A DNA stretch of 64,000 nt from Clavelina lepadiformis (GCF_947623445.1 NC_135243.1:18484479-18548478); one strand, 5' to 3'; positions 1-13,000 are shown, counted from the first letter of the stretch. Numbers and translations are program-made. The notes: generated by a model from the sequence alone, not told the origin.

Positions 1-76
1 AATATAATTCGCTTGCATAGGAAATTCAAAAACGCAAACAGTTGCTATAAATTTGATTGAAATATACAGCATGACT

Positions 77-80
77 AAAA
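77..80 (-). terminator. Pol III T4 terminator of the 5S gene at 82-199
   Basis: Four T residues on the minus strand follow the gene two bases after the last paired C of helix I. The run is repeated after nearly every copy, within GCATTTTAGTCATGC, which could also fold a 4-bp GCAT/ATGC stem. A run of four T is the minimal RNA polymerase III stop signal. Confidence 0.8.
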
Positions 81-81
81 T

Positions 82-199
82 GCTTACAACACCCGGTATT
101 CCCAGGCGGTCACCCATCCAAGTACTAACCGGGCCCGAGGTTGCTTAACTTCCGAGATCGAACGAGATCGGGTCTACTCAACCTGGTATGGTCGTAGGC
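82..199 (-). rRNA. 5S rRNA, first complete copy (reference copy)
   Basis: This 118-nt copy is the standard form. The 5' end is GCCTACGACC at 199 and the 3' end is GTTGTAAGC at 82. Helix II is formed by AGGTTG pairing with CAACCT, a covarying version of the usual animal 5S stem. Helix III/loop C contains two CGATCTCG motifs. The box C region is intact. The terminator TTTT lies at 77-80. Helix I carries a C·A mismatch at position 3 of the 5' strand, as in most copies. The exact mature 3' end cannot be told from sequence; one to four U residues may be retained. Confidence 0.96.
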
Positions 200-229
200 G
201 AATTCAAAAGAAAGAAAATGGCCTTTTCA

Positions 230-235
230 ATTATA
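230..235 (-). promoter_or_regulatory. TATA-like box of the 5S gene at 82-199
   Basis: TATAAT on the minus strand lies at -36 to -31 relative to the 5' end at 199. The same hexamer sits at the same spacing upstream of nearly every copy in the array. Upstream TATA-like elements near -30 are known for 5S genes of several invertebrates, where they act together with the internal control region. Confidence 0.7.
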
Positions 236-310
236 ATTCGATTGCATAAGAAATTTAAAAACGCAAACCGTTGCTAGAAATTTGATTGAAATATACAGCA
301 TGACTAAAAT

Positions 311-428
311 GCTTACAACACTCGGTATTCCCAGGCGGTCACCCATCCAAGTACTAACCGGGCCCGAGCTTGCTTAACTTCCGAGATCGAACGAGATCGG
401 GTCTACTCAACCTGGTATGGTCGTAGGC
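311..428 (-). rRNA. 5S rRNA copy 2
   Basis: Standard-length 118-nt copy. It carries CAAGCT rather than CAACCT on the 3' strand of helix II and a CGAG (not CGGG) change near the 3' end, so it is slightly diverged from the array consensus. Spacing to copy 1 is 229 bp. Confidence 0.93.
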
Positions 429-540
429 GATTTCAAAATAAAGAAAATGGCCTTTTCAATTATAATTCGATTGCATAGAGAGTTTGAAAAAGGCAAACAA
501 TTGCTAGAAATTTGATTGAAATATACAGCATGACTAAAAT

Positions 541-658
541 GCTTACAAAACCCGGTATTCCCAGGCGGTCACCCATCCAAGTACTAACCGGGCCCGAGGT
601 TGCTTAACTTCCGAGATCGAACGAGATCGGGTCTACTCAACCTGGTATGGTCGTAGGC
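541..658 (-). rRNA. 5S rRNA copy 3
   Basis: Standard-length copy, 230 bp from copy 2. The 3' strand of helix I reads TTTTGTAAGC instead of TGTTGTAAGC, a change shared by many copies with the same spacer type (agtttgacaaaggcaaac on the plus strand). Confidence 0.94.
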
Positions 659-770
659 GAATTCAAAAGAAAGCAAATGGCCTTTTCAATTATAATTCGA
701 TTGCATAGGAAGTTTGACAAAGGCAAACAATTGCTAGAAATTTGATTGAAATATACAGCATGACTAAAAT

Positions 771-888
771 GCTTACAAAACCCGGTATTCCCAGGCGGTC
801 ACCCATCCAAGTACTAACCGGGCCCGAGGTTGCTTAACTTCCGAGATCGAACGAGATCGGGTCTACTCAACCTGGTATGGTCGTAGGC
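771..888 (-). rRNA. 5S rRNA copy 4
   Basis: Standard-length copy almost identical to copy 3 in both gene and spacer, 230 bp away. It illustrates local homogenisation: adjacent copies share the same private changes. Confidence 0.94.
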
Positions 889-1000
889 GAATTCAAAAGA
901 AAGCAAATGGCCTTTTCAATTATAATTCGATTGCATAGGAAGTTTGACAAAGGCAAACAATTGCTGGAAATTTGATTGAAATATACAGCATGACTAAAAT

Positions 1001-1110
1001 GCTTACAACACCCGGTATTCCCAGGCGGTCACCCATCCAAGTACTAACCGGGCCCGATCGGTTGCTTAACTTCCGAGATCGGGTATACTCAACCTGGTAT
1101 GGTCGTAGGC
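1001..1110 (-). pseudogene. 5S copy with deletion, form D1 (110 nt)
   Basis: This copy loses 10 nt between the two CGATCTCG motifs of helix III/loop C and gains 2 nt in helix II/loop A (CAACCGATCGGG instead of CAACCTCGGG). Loop C is part of the conserved fold that contacts ribosomal protein uL18, so the product is unlikely to be a functional 5S rRNA. The internal promoter, TATA-like box and terminator are intact, so it may still be transcribed. Same-form copies: 2831-2940, 6486-6595, 8314-8423, 11060-11169, 12890-12999, 17234-17343, 21131-21240, 24568-24677, 25248-25357, 27998-28107, 28678-28787, 30970-31079, 34385-34494. Confidence 0.85.
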
Positions 1111-1222
1111 GATTTCAAAAGAAAGAAAATGGCCTTTTCAATTATAATTCGATTGCATAGGAAGTTTGACAAAAGCAAACAGTTGCTAGAAATTTGATTG
1201 AAATATACAGCATGACTAAAAT

Positions 1223-1340
1223 GCTTACAACACCCGGTATTCCCAGGCGGTCACCCATCCAAGTACTAACCGGGCCCGAGGTTGCTTAACTACCGAGATC
1301 GAACGAGATCGGGTCTACTCAACCTGGTATGGTCGTAGGC
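1223..1340 (-). rRNA. 5S rRNA copy 6
   Basis: Standard 118-nt copy 222 bp after the deletion copy at 1001-1110; the short spacing reflects that copy's net loss of 8 nt. It has one change (TAGTTAAG for AAGTTAAG) at the box A edge. Confidence 0.93.
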
Positions 1341-1452
1341 GATTTCAAAACAAAGAAAATGGCCTTTTCAATTATAATTCGATTGCATAGGAAGTTTTAC
1401 AAAGGCAAACAGTTGCTAGAAATTTCATTGAAATATACAGCATGACTAAAAT

Positions 1453-1570
1453 GCTTACAACACCTGGTATTCCCAGGCGGTCACCCATCCAAGTACTAAC
1501 CGGGCCCGAGGTTGTTTAACTTCCGAGATCGAACGAGATCGGGTCTACTCAACCTGGTATGGTCGTAGGG
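1453..1570 (-). rRNA. 5S rRNA copy 7, altered first base
   Basis: Standard length, but the first transcribed base is C rather than G (plus strand taggg at 1566-1570), which breaks the terminal pair of helix I. It also carries AAACAACC in place of AAGCAACC beside box A. The same pair of changes recurs 10,059 bp to the right. Confidence 0.88.
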
Positions 1571-3511
1571 GATTTCAAAAGAAAGAAAATGGCCTTTTCA
1601 AATATAATTCGCTTGCATAGGAAATTCAAAAACGCAAACAGTTGCTATAAATTTGATTGAAATATACAGCATGACTAAAATGCTTACAACACCCGGTATT
1701 CCCAGGCGGTCACCCATCCAAGTACTAACCGGGCCCGAGGTTGCTTAACTTCCGAGATCGAACGAGATCGGGTTTACTCAACCTGGTATGGTCGTAGGCG
1801 AAGTCAAAAGAAAGAAAATGGCTTTTTCAATTATAATTCGATTGCATAGAGAGTTTGACAAGGGCAAACAATTGCTAGAAATTTGATTGAAATATACAGC
1901 ATGACTAAAATGCTTACAAAACCCGGTATTCCCAGGCGGTCACCCATCCAAGTACTAACCGGGCCCGAGGTTGTTTAACTTCCGAGATCGAACGAGATCG
2001 GGTCTACTCAACCTGGTATGGTCGTAGGCGAATTCAAAAGAAAGCAAATGGCCTTTTCAATTATAATTCGATTGCATAGGAAGTTTGACAAAAGCAAACA
2101 ATTGCTAGAAATTTGATTGAAATATACAGCATGACTAAAATGCTTACAACACCCGGTATTCCCAGGCGGTCACCCATCCAAGTACTAACCGGGCCCGAGG
2201 TTGCTTAACTTCCGAGATCGAACGAGATCGGGTATACTCAACCTGGTATGATCGTAGGCGATTTCAAAAGAAAGAAAATGGCCTTTTCAATTATAATTCG
2301 ATTGCATAGGAAGTTTGACAAAAGCAAACAGTTGCTAGAAATTTCATTGAAATATACAGCATGACTAAAATGCTTACAACATCCGGTATTCCCAGGCGGT
2401 CACCCATCCAAGTACTAACCGGGCCCGAGGTTGCTTAACTTCCGAGATCGAACGAGATCGGGTCTACTCAACCTGGTATGGTCGTAGGCGTTTTCAAAAG
2501 AAAGAAAATGGCTTTTTCAATTATAATTCGATTGAATAGGAAGTTTGACAAAAGCAAACAGTTGCTAGAAATTTCATTGAAATATACAGCATGACTAAAA
2601 TGCTTACAACACCCGGTATTCCCAGGCGGTCACCCATCCAAGTACTAACCGGGCCCGAGGTTGCTTAACTTCCGAGATCGAACGAGATCGGGTCTACTCA
2701 ACCTGGTATGGTCGTAGACGATTTCAAAAGAAAGAAAATGGCCTTTTCAATTATAATTCGATTGCATAGGAAATTCAAAAACGCAAACAGTTGCTATAAA
2801 TTTCATTGAAATATACAGCATGACTAAAATGCTTACAACACCCGATATTCCCAGGCGGTCACCCATCCAAGTACTAACCGGGCCCGATCGGTTGCTTAAC
2901 TTCCGAGATCGGGTCTACTCAACCTGGTATGGTCGTAGGCGATTTCAAAAGAAAGAAAATGGCCTTTTCAATTATAATTCGATTGCATAGGAAGTTTGAC
3001 AAAAGCAAACAGTTGCTATAAATTTGATTGAAATATACAGCATGACTAAAATGCTTACAACACCCGGTATTCCCAGGCGGTCACCCATCCAAGTACTAAC
3101 CGGGCCCGAGGTTGCTTAACTTCCAAGATCGAACGAGATCGGGTCTACTCAACCTGGTATGGTCGTAGGCGTTTTCAAAAGAAAGAAAATGGCTTTTTCA
3201 ATTATAATTCGATTGCATAGGAAGTTTGACAAAAGCAAACAGTTGCTAGAAATTTCATTGAAATATACAGCATGACTAAAATGCTTACAACACCCGGTAT
3301 TCCCAGGCGGTCACCCATCCAAGTACTAACCGGGCCCGAGGTTGCTTAACTTCCGAGATCGAACGAGATCGGGTCTACTCAACCTGGTATGGTCGTAGGC
3401 GATTTCAAAAGAAAGAAAATGGCTTTTTCAATTATAATTCGATTGCATAGGAAATTCAAAAACGCAAACAGTTGCTATAAATTTCATTGAAATATACAGC
3501 ATGACTAAAAT

Positions 3512-3619
3512 GCTTACAACACCCGGTATTCCCAGGCGGTCACCCATCCAAGTACTAACCGAGCCCGAGGTTGCTTAACTTCCGATATCGGGTATACTCA
3601 ACCTGGTATGGTCGTAGGC
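3512..3619 (-). pseudogene. 5S copy with deletion, form D2 (108 nt)
   Basis: This copy lacks 10 nt of helix III/loop C, and the fused motif reads CCCGATATCGG rather than CCCGATCTCGG. It lacks the 2-nt insertion seen in form D1. Same-form copies: 13571-13678, 31652-31759, 35067-35174 and 45127-45234. The spacer upstream of this copy has an unusually pure A run (near 3627-3638) in place of the usual aaaagaaagaaaa. Confidence 0.84.
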
Positions 3620-3960
3620 GATTTCAAAAAAAAAAAAATGGCCTTTTCAATTATAATTCGATTGCATAGGAAGTTAGACAAAAGCAAACAGTTGCTATAA
3701 ATTTGATTGAAATATACAGCATGACTAAAATGCTTACAACACCCGGTATTCCCAGGCGGTCACCCATCCAAGTACTAACCGGGCCCGAGGTTGCTTAACT
3801 TCCGAGATCGAACGAGATCGGGTCTACTCAACCTGGTATGGTCGTAGGCGAATTCAAAAGAAAGACAATGGCCTTTTCAATTATAATTCGATTGCATAAG
3901 AAATTCAAAAACGCAAACAGTTGCTAGAAATTTGATTGAAATATACAGCATGACTAAAAT

Positions 3961-4077
3961 GCTAACAACACCCGGTATTCCCAGGCGGTCACCCATCCAA
4001 GTACTCCCTGGGCCCGAGGTTGCTTAACTTCCGAGATCGAACGAAATCGGTCTACTCAACCTGGTATGGTCGTAAGC
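3961..4077 (-). rRNA. 5S variant copy with changed helix IV base and helix I ends
   Basis: The 117-nt copy has GGGAGTACTTGG where others have GGTTAGTACTTGG, GCTTACGACC at the 5' end and GTTGTTAGC at the 3' end, plus a 1-nt loss in helix III. The same combination is found at 14,020-14,136, 10,059 bp away. Whether it is functional cannot be judged from sequence. Confidence 0.75.
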
Positions 4078-4418
4078 GATTTCAAAAGAAAGAAAATGGC
4101 CTTTTCAATTATAATTCGATTGCATAGGAAATTTTAGAAAGGCAAACAGTTGCTAGAAATTTCATTGAAATATACAGCATGACTAAAATGCTTACACCAC
4201 CCGGTATTCCCAGGCGGTCACCCATCCAAGTACTAACCGGGCCCGAGGTTGTTTAACTTCCGAGATCGAACGAGATCGGGTCTACTCAACCTGGTATGGT
4301 CGTAGGCGATTTCAAAAGAAAGAAAATGGCCTTTTCAAATATAATTCGCTTGCATAGGAAATTCAAAAACGCAAACAGTTGCTATAAATTTGATTGAAAT
4401 ATACAGCATGACTAAAAT

Positions 4419-4536
4419 GCTTACAACACCCGGTATTCCCAGGCGGTTCACCATCCAAGTACTAACCGGGCCCGAGGTTGCTTAACTTCCGAGATCGAAC
4501 GAGATCGGGTCTACTCAACCTGGTATGGTCGTAGGC
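4419..4536 (-). rRNA. 5S copy with altered box C (swap variant)
   Basis: The box C/intermediate element reads GGATGGTGAACCGCC instead of GGATGGGTGACCGCC: one G is lost and one A gained, so length is unchanged. This lies in the core contact region of TFIIIA in animal 5S genes, so binding may be weaker. The variant has been amplified: 14478-14595, 17915-18032 and 21812-21929 carry the same change. Confidence 0.82.
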
Positions 4537-5961
4537 GATTTCAAAAGAAAGAAAATGGCCTTTTCAATTATAATTCGATTGCATAGAGAGTTTGACAAAG
4601 GCAAACAATTGCTAGAATTTTGATTGAAATATACAGCATGACTAAAATGCTTACAAAACCCGGTATTCCCAGGCGGTCACCCATCCAAGTACTAACCGGG
4701 CCCGAGGTTGCTTAACTTCCGAGATCGAACGAGATCGGGTCTACTCAACCTGGTATGGTCGTAGGCGAATTCAAAAGAAAGCAAATGGCCTTTTCAATTA
4801 TAATTCGATTGCATAGGAAGTTTGACAAAGGCAAACAATTGCTAGAAATTTGATTGAAATATACAGCATGACTAAAATGCTTACAACACCCGGTATTCCC
4901 AGGCGGTCACCCATCCAAGTACTAACCGGGCCCGAGGTTGCTTAACTTCCGAGATCGAACGAGATCGGGTCTACTCAACCTGGTATGATCGTAGGCGATT
5001 TCAAAAGAAAGAAAATGGCCTTTTCAATTATAATTCCATTGCATAGGAAGTTTGACAACAGCAAACAGTTGCTAGAAATTTCATTGAAATATACAGCATG
5101 ACTAAAATGCTTACAACACCCGGTATTCCCAGGCGGTCACCCATCCAAGTACTAACCGGGCCCGAGGTTGCTTAACTTCCAAGATCGAACGAGATCGGGT
5201 CTACTCAACCTGGTATGGTCGTAGGCGTTTTCAAAAGAAAGAAAATGGCTTTTTCAATTATAATTCGATTGCATAGGAAGTTTGACAAAAGCAAACAGTT
5301 GCTAGAAATTTCATTGAAATATACAGCATGACTAAAATGCTTACAACACCCGGTATTCCCAGGCGGTCACCCATCCAAGTACTAACCGGGCCCGAGGTTG
5401 CTTAACTTCCGAGCTCGAACGAGATCGGGTCTACTCAACCTGGTATGGTCGTAGGCGTTTTCAAAAGAAAGAAAATGGCCTTTTCAATTATAATTCGATT
5501 GCATAGGAAGTTTGACAAAAGCAAACAGTTGCTATAAATTTGATTGAAATATACAGCATGACTAAAATGCTTACAACACCTGGTATTACCAGGCGGTCAC
5601 CCATCCAAGTACTAACCGGGCCCGAGGTTGTTTAACTTCCGAGATCGAACGAGATCGGGTCTACTCAACCTGGTATGGTCGTAGGCGATTTCAAAAGAAA
5701 GAAAATGGCCTTTTCAAATATAATTCGCTTGCATAGGAAAATCAAAAACGCAAACAGTTGCTATAAATTTGATTGAAATATACAGCATGACTAAAATGCT
5801 TACAACACCCGGTATTCCCAGGCGGTCACCCATCCAAGTACTAACCGGGCCCGAGGTTGCTTAACTTCCGAGATCGAACGAGATCGGGTCTACTCAACCT
5901 GGTATGGTCGTAGGCGAATTCAAAAGAAAGAAAATGGCATTTTCAATTATAATTCGATTGC

Positions 5962-7789
5962 ATAAGAAATTTAAAAACGCAAACCGTTGCTAGAAATTTG
6001 ATTGAAATATACAGCATGACTAAAATGCTTACAACACTCGGTATTCCCAGGCGGTCACCCATCCAAGTACTAACCGGGCCCGAGGTTGCTTAACTTCCGA
6101 GATCGAACGAGATCGGGTCTACTCAACCTGGTATGGTCGTAGGCGATTTCAAAAGAAAGAAAATGGCCTTTTCAATTATAATTCGATTGCATAGAGAGTT
6201 TGACAAAGGCAAACAATTGCTAGAAATTTGATTGAAATATACAGCATGACTAAAATGCTTACAACACCCGGTATTCCCAGGCGGTCACCCATCCAAGTAC
6301 TAACCGGGCCCGAGGTTGTTTAACTTCCGAGATCGAACGAGATCGGGTCTACTCAACCTGGTATGGTCGTAGACGATTTCAAAAGAAAGAAAATGGCCTT
6401 TTCAATTATAATTCGATTGCATAGGAAATTCAAAAACGCAAACAGTTGCTATAAATTTCATTGAAATATACAGCATGACTAAAATGCTTACAACACCCGG
6501 TATTCCCAGGCGGTCACCCATCCAAGTACTAACCGGGCCCGATCGGTTGCTTAACTTCCGAGATCGGGTATACTCAACCTGGTATGGTCGTAGGCGATTT
6601 CAAAAGAAAGAAAATGGCCTTTTCAATTATAATTCGATTGCATAGGAAGTTTGACAAAAGCAAACAGTTGCTAGAAATTTGATTGAAATATACAGCATGA
6701 CTAAAATGCTTACAACACCCGGTATTCCCAGGCGGTCACCCATCCAAGTACTAACCGGGCCCGAGGTTGCTTAACTTCCGAGATCGAACGAGATCGGGTC
6801 TACTCAACCTGGTATGGTCGTAGGCGATTTCAAAACAAAGAAAATGGCCTTTTCAATTATAATTCGATTGCATAGGAAGTTTTACAAAGGCAAACAGTTG
6901 CTAGAAATTTCATTGAAATATACAGCATGACTAAAATGCTTACAACACCTGGTATTCCCAGGCGGTCACCCATCCAAGTACTAACCGGGCCCGAGGTTGT
7001 TTAACTTCCGAGATCGAACGAGATCGGGTCTACTCAACCTTGTATGGTCGTAGGCGAATTCAAAAGAAAGAAAATGGCCTTTTCAATTATAATTCGATTG
7101 CATAAGAAATTTAAAAACGCAAACCGTTGCTAAAAATTTGATTGAAATATACAGCATGACTAAAATGCTTACAACACTCGGTATTCCCAGGCGGTCACCC
7201 ATCCAAGTACTAACCGGGCCCGAGGTTGCTTAACTTCCGAGATCGAACGAGATCGGGTCTACTCAACCTGGTATGGTCGTAGGCGATTTCAAAAGAAAGA
7301 AAATGGCCTTTTCAATTATAATTCGATTGCATAAAGAGTTTGACAAAGGCAAACAATTGCTAGAAATTTGATTGAAATATACAGCATGACTAAAATGCTT
7401 ACAACACCTGGTATTCCCAGGCGGTCACCCATCCAAGTACTAACCGGGCCCGAGGTTGCTTAACTTCCGAGATCGAACGAGAACGGGTGTACTCAACCTG
7501 GTATGGTCGTAGGCGATTTCAAAAGAAAGAAAATGGCCTTTTAAATTATAATTCGATTGCATAGGAAATTTGACAAAGGCAAACAGTTGCCAGAAATTTG
7601 ATTGAAATATACAGCATGACTAAAATGCTTACAACACCCGGTATTCCAGGCGGTCACCCATCCAAGTACTAACCGGGCCCGAGGTTGCTTAACTTCCGAG
7701 ATCGAACGAGATCGGGTCTACTCAACCTGGTATGGTCGTAGGCGAATTCAAAAGAAAGAAAATGGCCTTTTCAATTATAATTCGATTGC
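5962..7789 (-). repeat. Eight-monomer higher-order repeat (1,828 bp), copy 1
   Basis: Eight consecutive 5S monomers, including the deletion copy at 6486 and the private changes CAAGGTTGAG (7038 region), a changed helix III (7481-7490) and a 2-nt loss in box E side (7641), are repeated directly at +1,828 bp. The junction lies near 7,790. Confidence 0.88.
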
Positions 7790-9617
7790 ATAAGAAATTT
7801 AAAAACGCAAACCGTTGCTAGAAAATTGATTGAAATATACAGCATGACTAAAATGCTTACAACACTCGGTATTCCCAGGCGGTCACCCATCCAAGTACTA
7901 ACCGGGCCCGAGGTTGCTTAACTTCCGAGATCGAACGAGATCGGGTCTACTCAACCTGGTATGGTCGTAGGCGATTTCAAAAGAAAGAAAATGGCCTTTT
8001 CAATTATAATTCGATTGCATAGAGAGTTTGACAAAGGCAAACAATTGCTAGAAATTTGATTGAAATATACAGCATGACTAAAATGCTTACAAAACCCGGT
8101 ATTCCCAGGCGGTCACCCATCCAAGTACTAACCGGGCCCGAGGTTGTTTAACTTCCGAGATCGAACGAGATCGGGTCTACTCAACCTGGTATGGTCGTAG
8201 GCGATTTCAAAACAAAGAAAATGGCCTTTTCAATTATAATTCGATTGCATAGGAAATTCAAAAACGCAAACAGTTGCTATAAATTTCATTGAAATATACA
8301 GCATGACTAAAATGCTTACAACACCCGGTATTCCCAGGCGGTCACCCATCCAAGTACTAACCGGGCCCGATCGGTTGCTTAACTTCCGAGATCGGGTATA
8401 CTCAACCTGGTATGGTCGTAGGCGATTTCAAAAGAAAGAAAATGGCCTTTTCAATTATAATTCGATTGCATAGGAAGTTTGACAAAAGCAAACAGTTGCT
8501 AGAAATTTGATTGAAATATACAGCATGACTAAAATGCTTACAACACCCGGTATTCCCAGGCGGTCACCCATCCAAGTACTAACCGGGCCCGAGGTTGCTT
8601 AACTTCCGAGATCGAACGAGATCGGGTCTACTCAACCTGGTATGGTCGTAGGCGATTTCAAAACAAAGAAAATGGCCTTTTCAATTATAATTCGATTGCA
8701 TAGGAAGTTTTACAAAGGCAAACAGTTGCTAGAAATTTCATTGAAATATACAGCATGACTAAAATGCTTACAACACCTGGTATTCCCAGGCGGTCACCCA
8801 TCCAAGTACTAACCGGGCCCGAGGTTGTTTAACTTCCGAGATCGAACGAGATCGGGTCTACTCAACCTTGTATGGTCGTAGGCGAATTCAAAAGAAAGAA
8901 AATGGCCTTTTCAATTATAATTCGATTGCATAAGAAATTTAAAAACGCAAACCGTTGCTAAAAATTTGATTGAAATATACAGCATGACTAAAATGCTTAC
9001 AACACTCAGTATTCCCAGGCGGTCACCCATCCAAGTACTAACCGGGCCCGAGGTTGCTTAACTTCCGAGATCGAACGAGATCGGGTCTACTCAACCTGGT
9101 ATGGTCGTAGGCGATTTCAAAAGAAAGAAAATGGCCTTTTCAATTATAATTCGATTGCATAAAGAGTTTGACAAAGGCAAACAATTGCTAGAAATTTGAT
9201 TGAAATATACAGCATGACTAAAATGCTTACAACACCTGGTATTCCCAGGCGGTCACCCATCCAAGTACTAACCGGGCCCGAGGTTGCTTAACTTCCGAGA
9301 TCGAACGAGAACGGGTGTACTCAACCTGGTATGGTCGTAGGCGATTTCAAAAGAAAGAAAATGGCCTTTTAAATTATAATTCGATTGCATAGGAAATTTG
9401 ACAAAGGCAAACAGTTGCCAGAAATTTGATTGAAATATACAGCATGACTAAAATGCTTACAACACCCGGTATTCCAGGCGGTCACCCATCCAAGTACTAA
9501 CCGGGCCCGAGGTTGCTTAACTTCCGAGATCGAACGAGATCGGGTCTACTCAACCTGGTATGGTCGTAGGCGAATTCAAAAGAAAGAAAATGGCCTTTTC
9601 AATTATAATTCGATTGC
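7790..9617 (-). repeat. Eight-monomer higher-order repeat (1,828 bp), copy 2
   Basis: Direct tandem duplicate of 5,962-7,789, sharing its private variants at constant offset. A few differences, such as ctcagtatt for ctcggtatt near 9,006, show the two have begun to diverge. This insertion-like duplication is absent from the other 10-kb copy, so it arose after or independently of that duplication. Confidence 0.87.
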
Positions 9618-9682
9618 ATAAAAAATTCAAAAACGCAAACAGTGGCTAGAAATTTGATTGAAATATACAGCATGACTAAAAT

Positions 9683-9799
9683 GCTTACAACACCCGGTAT
9701 TCCCAGGCGGTCACCCATCCAAGTACTAACCGGGCCCGAGGTTGCTTAACTTCCGAGATCGAACGAAATCGGTCTACTCAACCTGGTATGGTCGTAAGC
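9683..9799 (-). rRNA. 5S variant with fully paired helix I
   Basis: The 5' end is GCTTACGACC, which pairs completely with the 3' end GTTGTAAGC and removes the C·A mismatch carried by the bulk of the array. The copy also has a 1-nt shorter helix III (TAGACCGATTTCG). Copies with the same 5' end lie at about 4077, 14136, 32216, 34032, 35631, 37456, 41579, 43865, 45924, 47520, 51873 and 54799 (position of the 5' base). Confidence 0.85.
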
Positions 9800-10059
9800 G
9801 ATTTCAAAAGAAAGAAAATGGCCTTTTCAATTATAATTCGATTGCATAGGAAATTTTACAAAGGCAAACAGTTGCTAGAAATTTCATTGAAATATACAGC
9901 ATGACTAAAATGCTTACAACACCTGGTATTCCCAGGCGGTCACCCATCCAAGTACTAACCGGGCCCGAGGTTGTTTAACTTCCGAGATCGAACGAGATCG
10001 GGTCTACTCAACCTGGTATGGTCGTAGGCGATTTCAAAAAAAAGAAAATGGCCTTTTCA

Positions 10060-13000
10060 AATATAATTCGCTTGCATAGGAAATTCAAAAACGCAAACAG
10101 TTGCTATAAATTTGATTGAAATATACAGCATGACTAAAATGCTTACAACACCCGGTATTCCCAGGCGGTCACCCATCCAAGTACTAACCGGGCCCGAGGT
10201 TGCTTAACTTCCGAGATCGAACGAGATCGGGTCTACTCAACCTGGTATGGTCGTAGGCGAATTCAAAAGAAAGAAAATGGCCTTTTCAATTATAATTCGA
10301 TTGCATAAGAAATTTAAAAACGCAAACCGTTGCTAGAAATTTGATTGAAATATACAGCATGACTAAAATGCTTACAACACTCGGTATTCCCAGGCGGTCA
10401 CCCATCCAAGTACTAACCGGGCCCGAGCTTGCTTAACTTCCGAGATCGAACGAGATCGGGTCTACTCAACCTGGTATGGTCGTAGGCGATTTCAAAAGAA
10501 AGAAAATGGCCTTTTCAATTATAATTCGATTGCATAGAGAGTTTGAAAAAGGCAAACAATTGCTAGAAATTTGATTGAAATATACAGCATGACTAAAATG
10601 CTTACAAAACCCGGTATTCCCAGGCGGTCACCCATCCAACTACTAACCGGGCCCGAGGTTGCTTAACTTCCGAGATCGAACGAGATCGGGTCTACTCAAC
10701 CTGGTATGGTCGTAGGCGAATTCAAAAGAAAGCAAATGGCCTTTTCAATTATAATTCGATTGCATAGGAAGTTTGACAAAGGCAAACAATTGCTAGAAAT
10801 TTGATTGAAATATACAGCATGACTAAAATGCTTACAAAACCCGGTATTCCCAGGCGGTCACCCATCCAAGTACTAACCGGGCCCGAGGTTGCTTAACTTC
10901 CGAGATCGAACGAGATCGGGTCTACTCAACCTGGTATGGTCGTAGGCGAATTCAAAAGAAAGCAAATGGCCTTTTCAATTATAATTCGATTGCATAGGAA
11001 GTTTGACAAAGGCAAACAATTGCTGGAAATTTGATTGAAATATACAGCATGACTAAAATGCTTACAACACCCGGTATTCCCAGGCGGTCACCCATCCAAG
11101 TACTAACCGGGCCCGATCGGTTGCTTAACTTCCGAGATCGGGTATACTCAACCTGGTATGGTCGTAGGCGATTTCAAAAGAAAGAAAATGGCCTTTTCAA
11201 TTATAATTCGATTGCATAGGAAGTTTGACAAAAGCAAACAGTTGCTAGAAATTTGATTGAAATATACAGCATGACTAAAATGCTTACAACACCCGGTATT
11301 CCCAGGCGGTCACCCATCCAAGTACTAACCGGGCCCGAGGTTGCTTAACTTCCGAGATCGAACGAGATCGGGTCTACTCAACCTGGTATGGTCGTAGGCG
11401 ATTTCAAAACAAAGAAAATGGCCTTTTCAATTATAATTCGATTGCATAGGAAGTTTTACAAAGGCAAACAGTTGCTAGAAATTTCATTGAAATATACAGC
11501 ATGACTAAAATGCTTACAACACCTGGTATTCCCAGGCGGTCACCCATCCAAGTACTAACCGGGCCCGAGGTTGTTTAACTTCCGAGATCGAACGAGATCG
11601 GGTCTACTCAACCTGGTATGGTCGTAGGGGATTTCAAAAGAAAGAAAATGGCCTTTTCAAATATAATTCGCTTGCATAGGAAATTCAAAAACGCAAACAG
11701 TTGCTATAAATTTGATTGAAATATACAGCATGACTAAAATGCTTACAACACCCGGTATTCCCAGGCGGTCACCCATCCAAGTACTAACCGGGCCCGAGGT
11801 TGCTTAACTTCCGAGATCGAAGGAGATCGGGTTTACTCAACCTGGTATGGTCGTAGGCGAAGTCAAAAGAAAGAAAATGGCTTTTTCAATTATAATTCGA
11901 TTGCATAGAGAGTTTGACAAAGGCAAACAATTGCTAGAAATTTGATTGAAATATACAGCATGACTAAAATGCTTACAAAACCCGGTATTCCCAGGCGGTC
12001 ACCCATCCAAGTACTAACCGGGCCCGAGGTTGTTTAACTTCCGAGATCGAACGAGATCGGGTCTACTCAACCTGGTATGGTCGTAGGCGAATTCAAAAGA
12101 AAGCAAATGGCCTTTTCAATTATAATTCGATTGCATAGGAAGTTTGACAAAAGCAAACAATTGCTAGAAATTTGATTGAAATATACAGCATGACTAAAAT
12201 GCTTACAACACCCGGTATTCCCAGGCGGTCACCCATCCAAGTACTAACCGGGCCCGAGGTTGCTTAACTTCCGAGATCGAACGAGATCGGGTATACTCAA
12301 CCTGGTATGATCGTAGGCGATTTCAAAAGAAAGAAAATGGCCTTTTCAATTATAATTCGATTGCATAGGAAGTTTGACAAAAGCAAACAGTTGCTAGAAA
12401 TTTCATTGAAATATACAGCATGACTAAAATGCTTACAACATCCGGTATTCCCAGGCGGTCACCCATCCAAGTACTAACCGGGCCCGAGGTTGCTTAACTT
12501 CCGAGATCGAACGAGATCGGGTCTACTCAACCTGGTATGGTCGTAGGCGTTTTCAAAAGAAAGAAAATGGCTTTTTCAATTATAATTCGATTGAATAGGA
12601 AGTTTGACAAAAGCAAACAGTTGCTAGAAATTTCATTGAAATATACAGCATGACTAAAATGCTTACAACACCCGGTATTCCCAGGCGGTCACCCATCCAA
12701 GTACTAACCGGGCCCGAGGTTGCTTAACTTCCGAGATCGAACGAGATCGGGTCTACTCAACCTGGTATGGTCGTAGACGATTTCAAAAGAAAGAAAATGG
12801 CCTTTTCAATTATAATTCGATTGCATAGGAAATTCAAAAACGCAAACAGTTGCTATAAATTTCATTGAAATATACAGCATGACTAAAATGCTTACAACAC
12901 CCGATATTCCCAGGCGGTCACCCATCCAAGTACTAACCGGGCCCGATCGGTTGCTTAACTTCCGAGATCGGGTCTACTCAACCTGGTATGGTCGTAGGCG

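Larger units (their letters stand above)
1..6255 (-). repeat. Higher-order repeat, 10,059-bp period, copy 1
   Basis: The order of variant 5S copies here is repeated from 10,060 with only scattered point differences. Markers include the deletion copies at 1001, 2831 and 3512, the swapped box C copy at 4419, and the ggtattacc change at 5581, all found again exactly 10,059 bp later. The match ends at about 6,255 against 16,314. The period equals 44 monomers. Confidence 0.88.

Noticed and set aside
972-1160. Repeated 61-78-codon open frames across the array on both strands
   Set aside because: They run through the 5S gene and its spacer and differ only as the monomers do. Their reading frame depends on deletion copies. 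They have no protein-like composition or start context and are by-products of the repeat.
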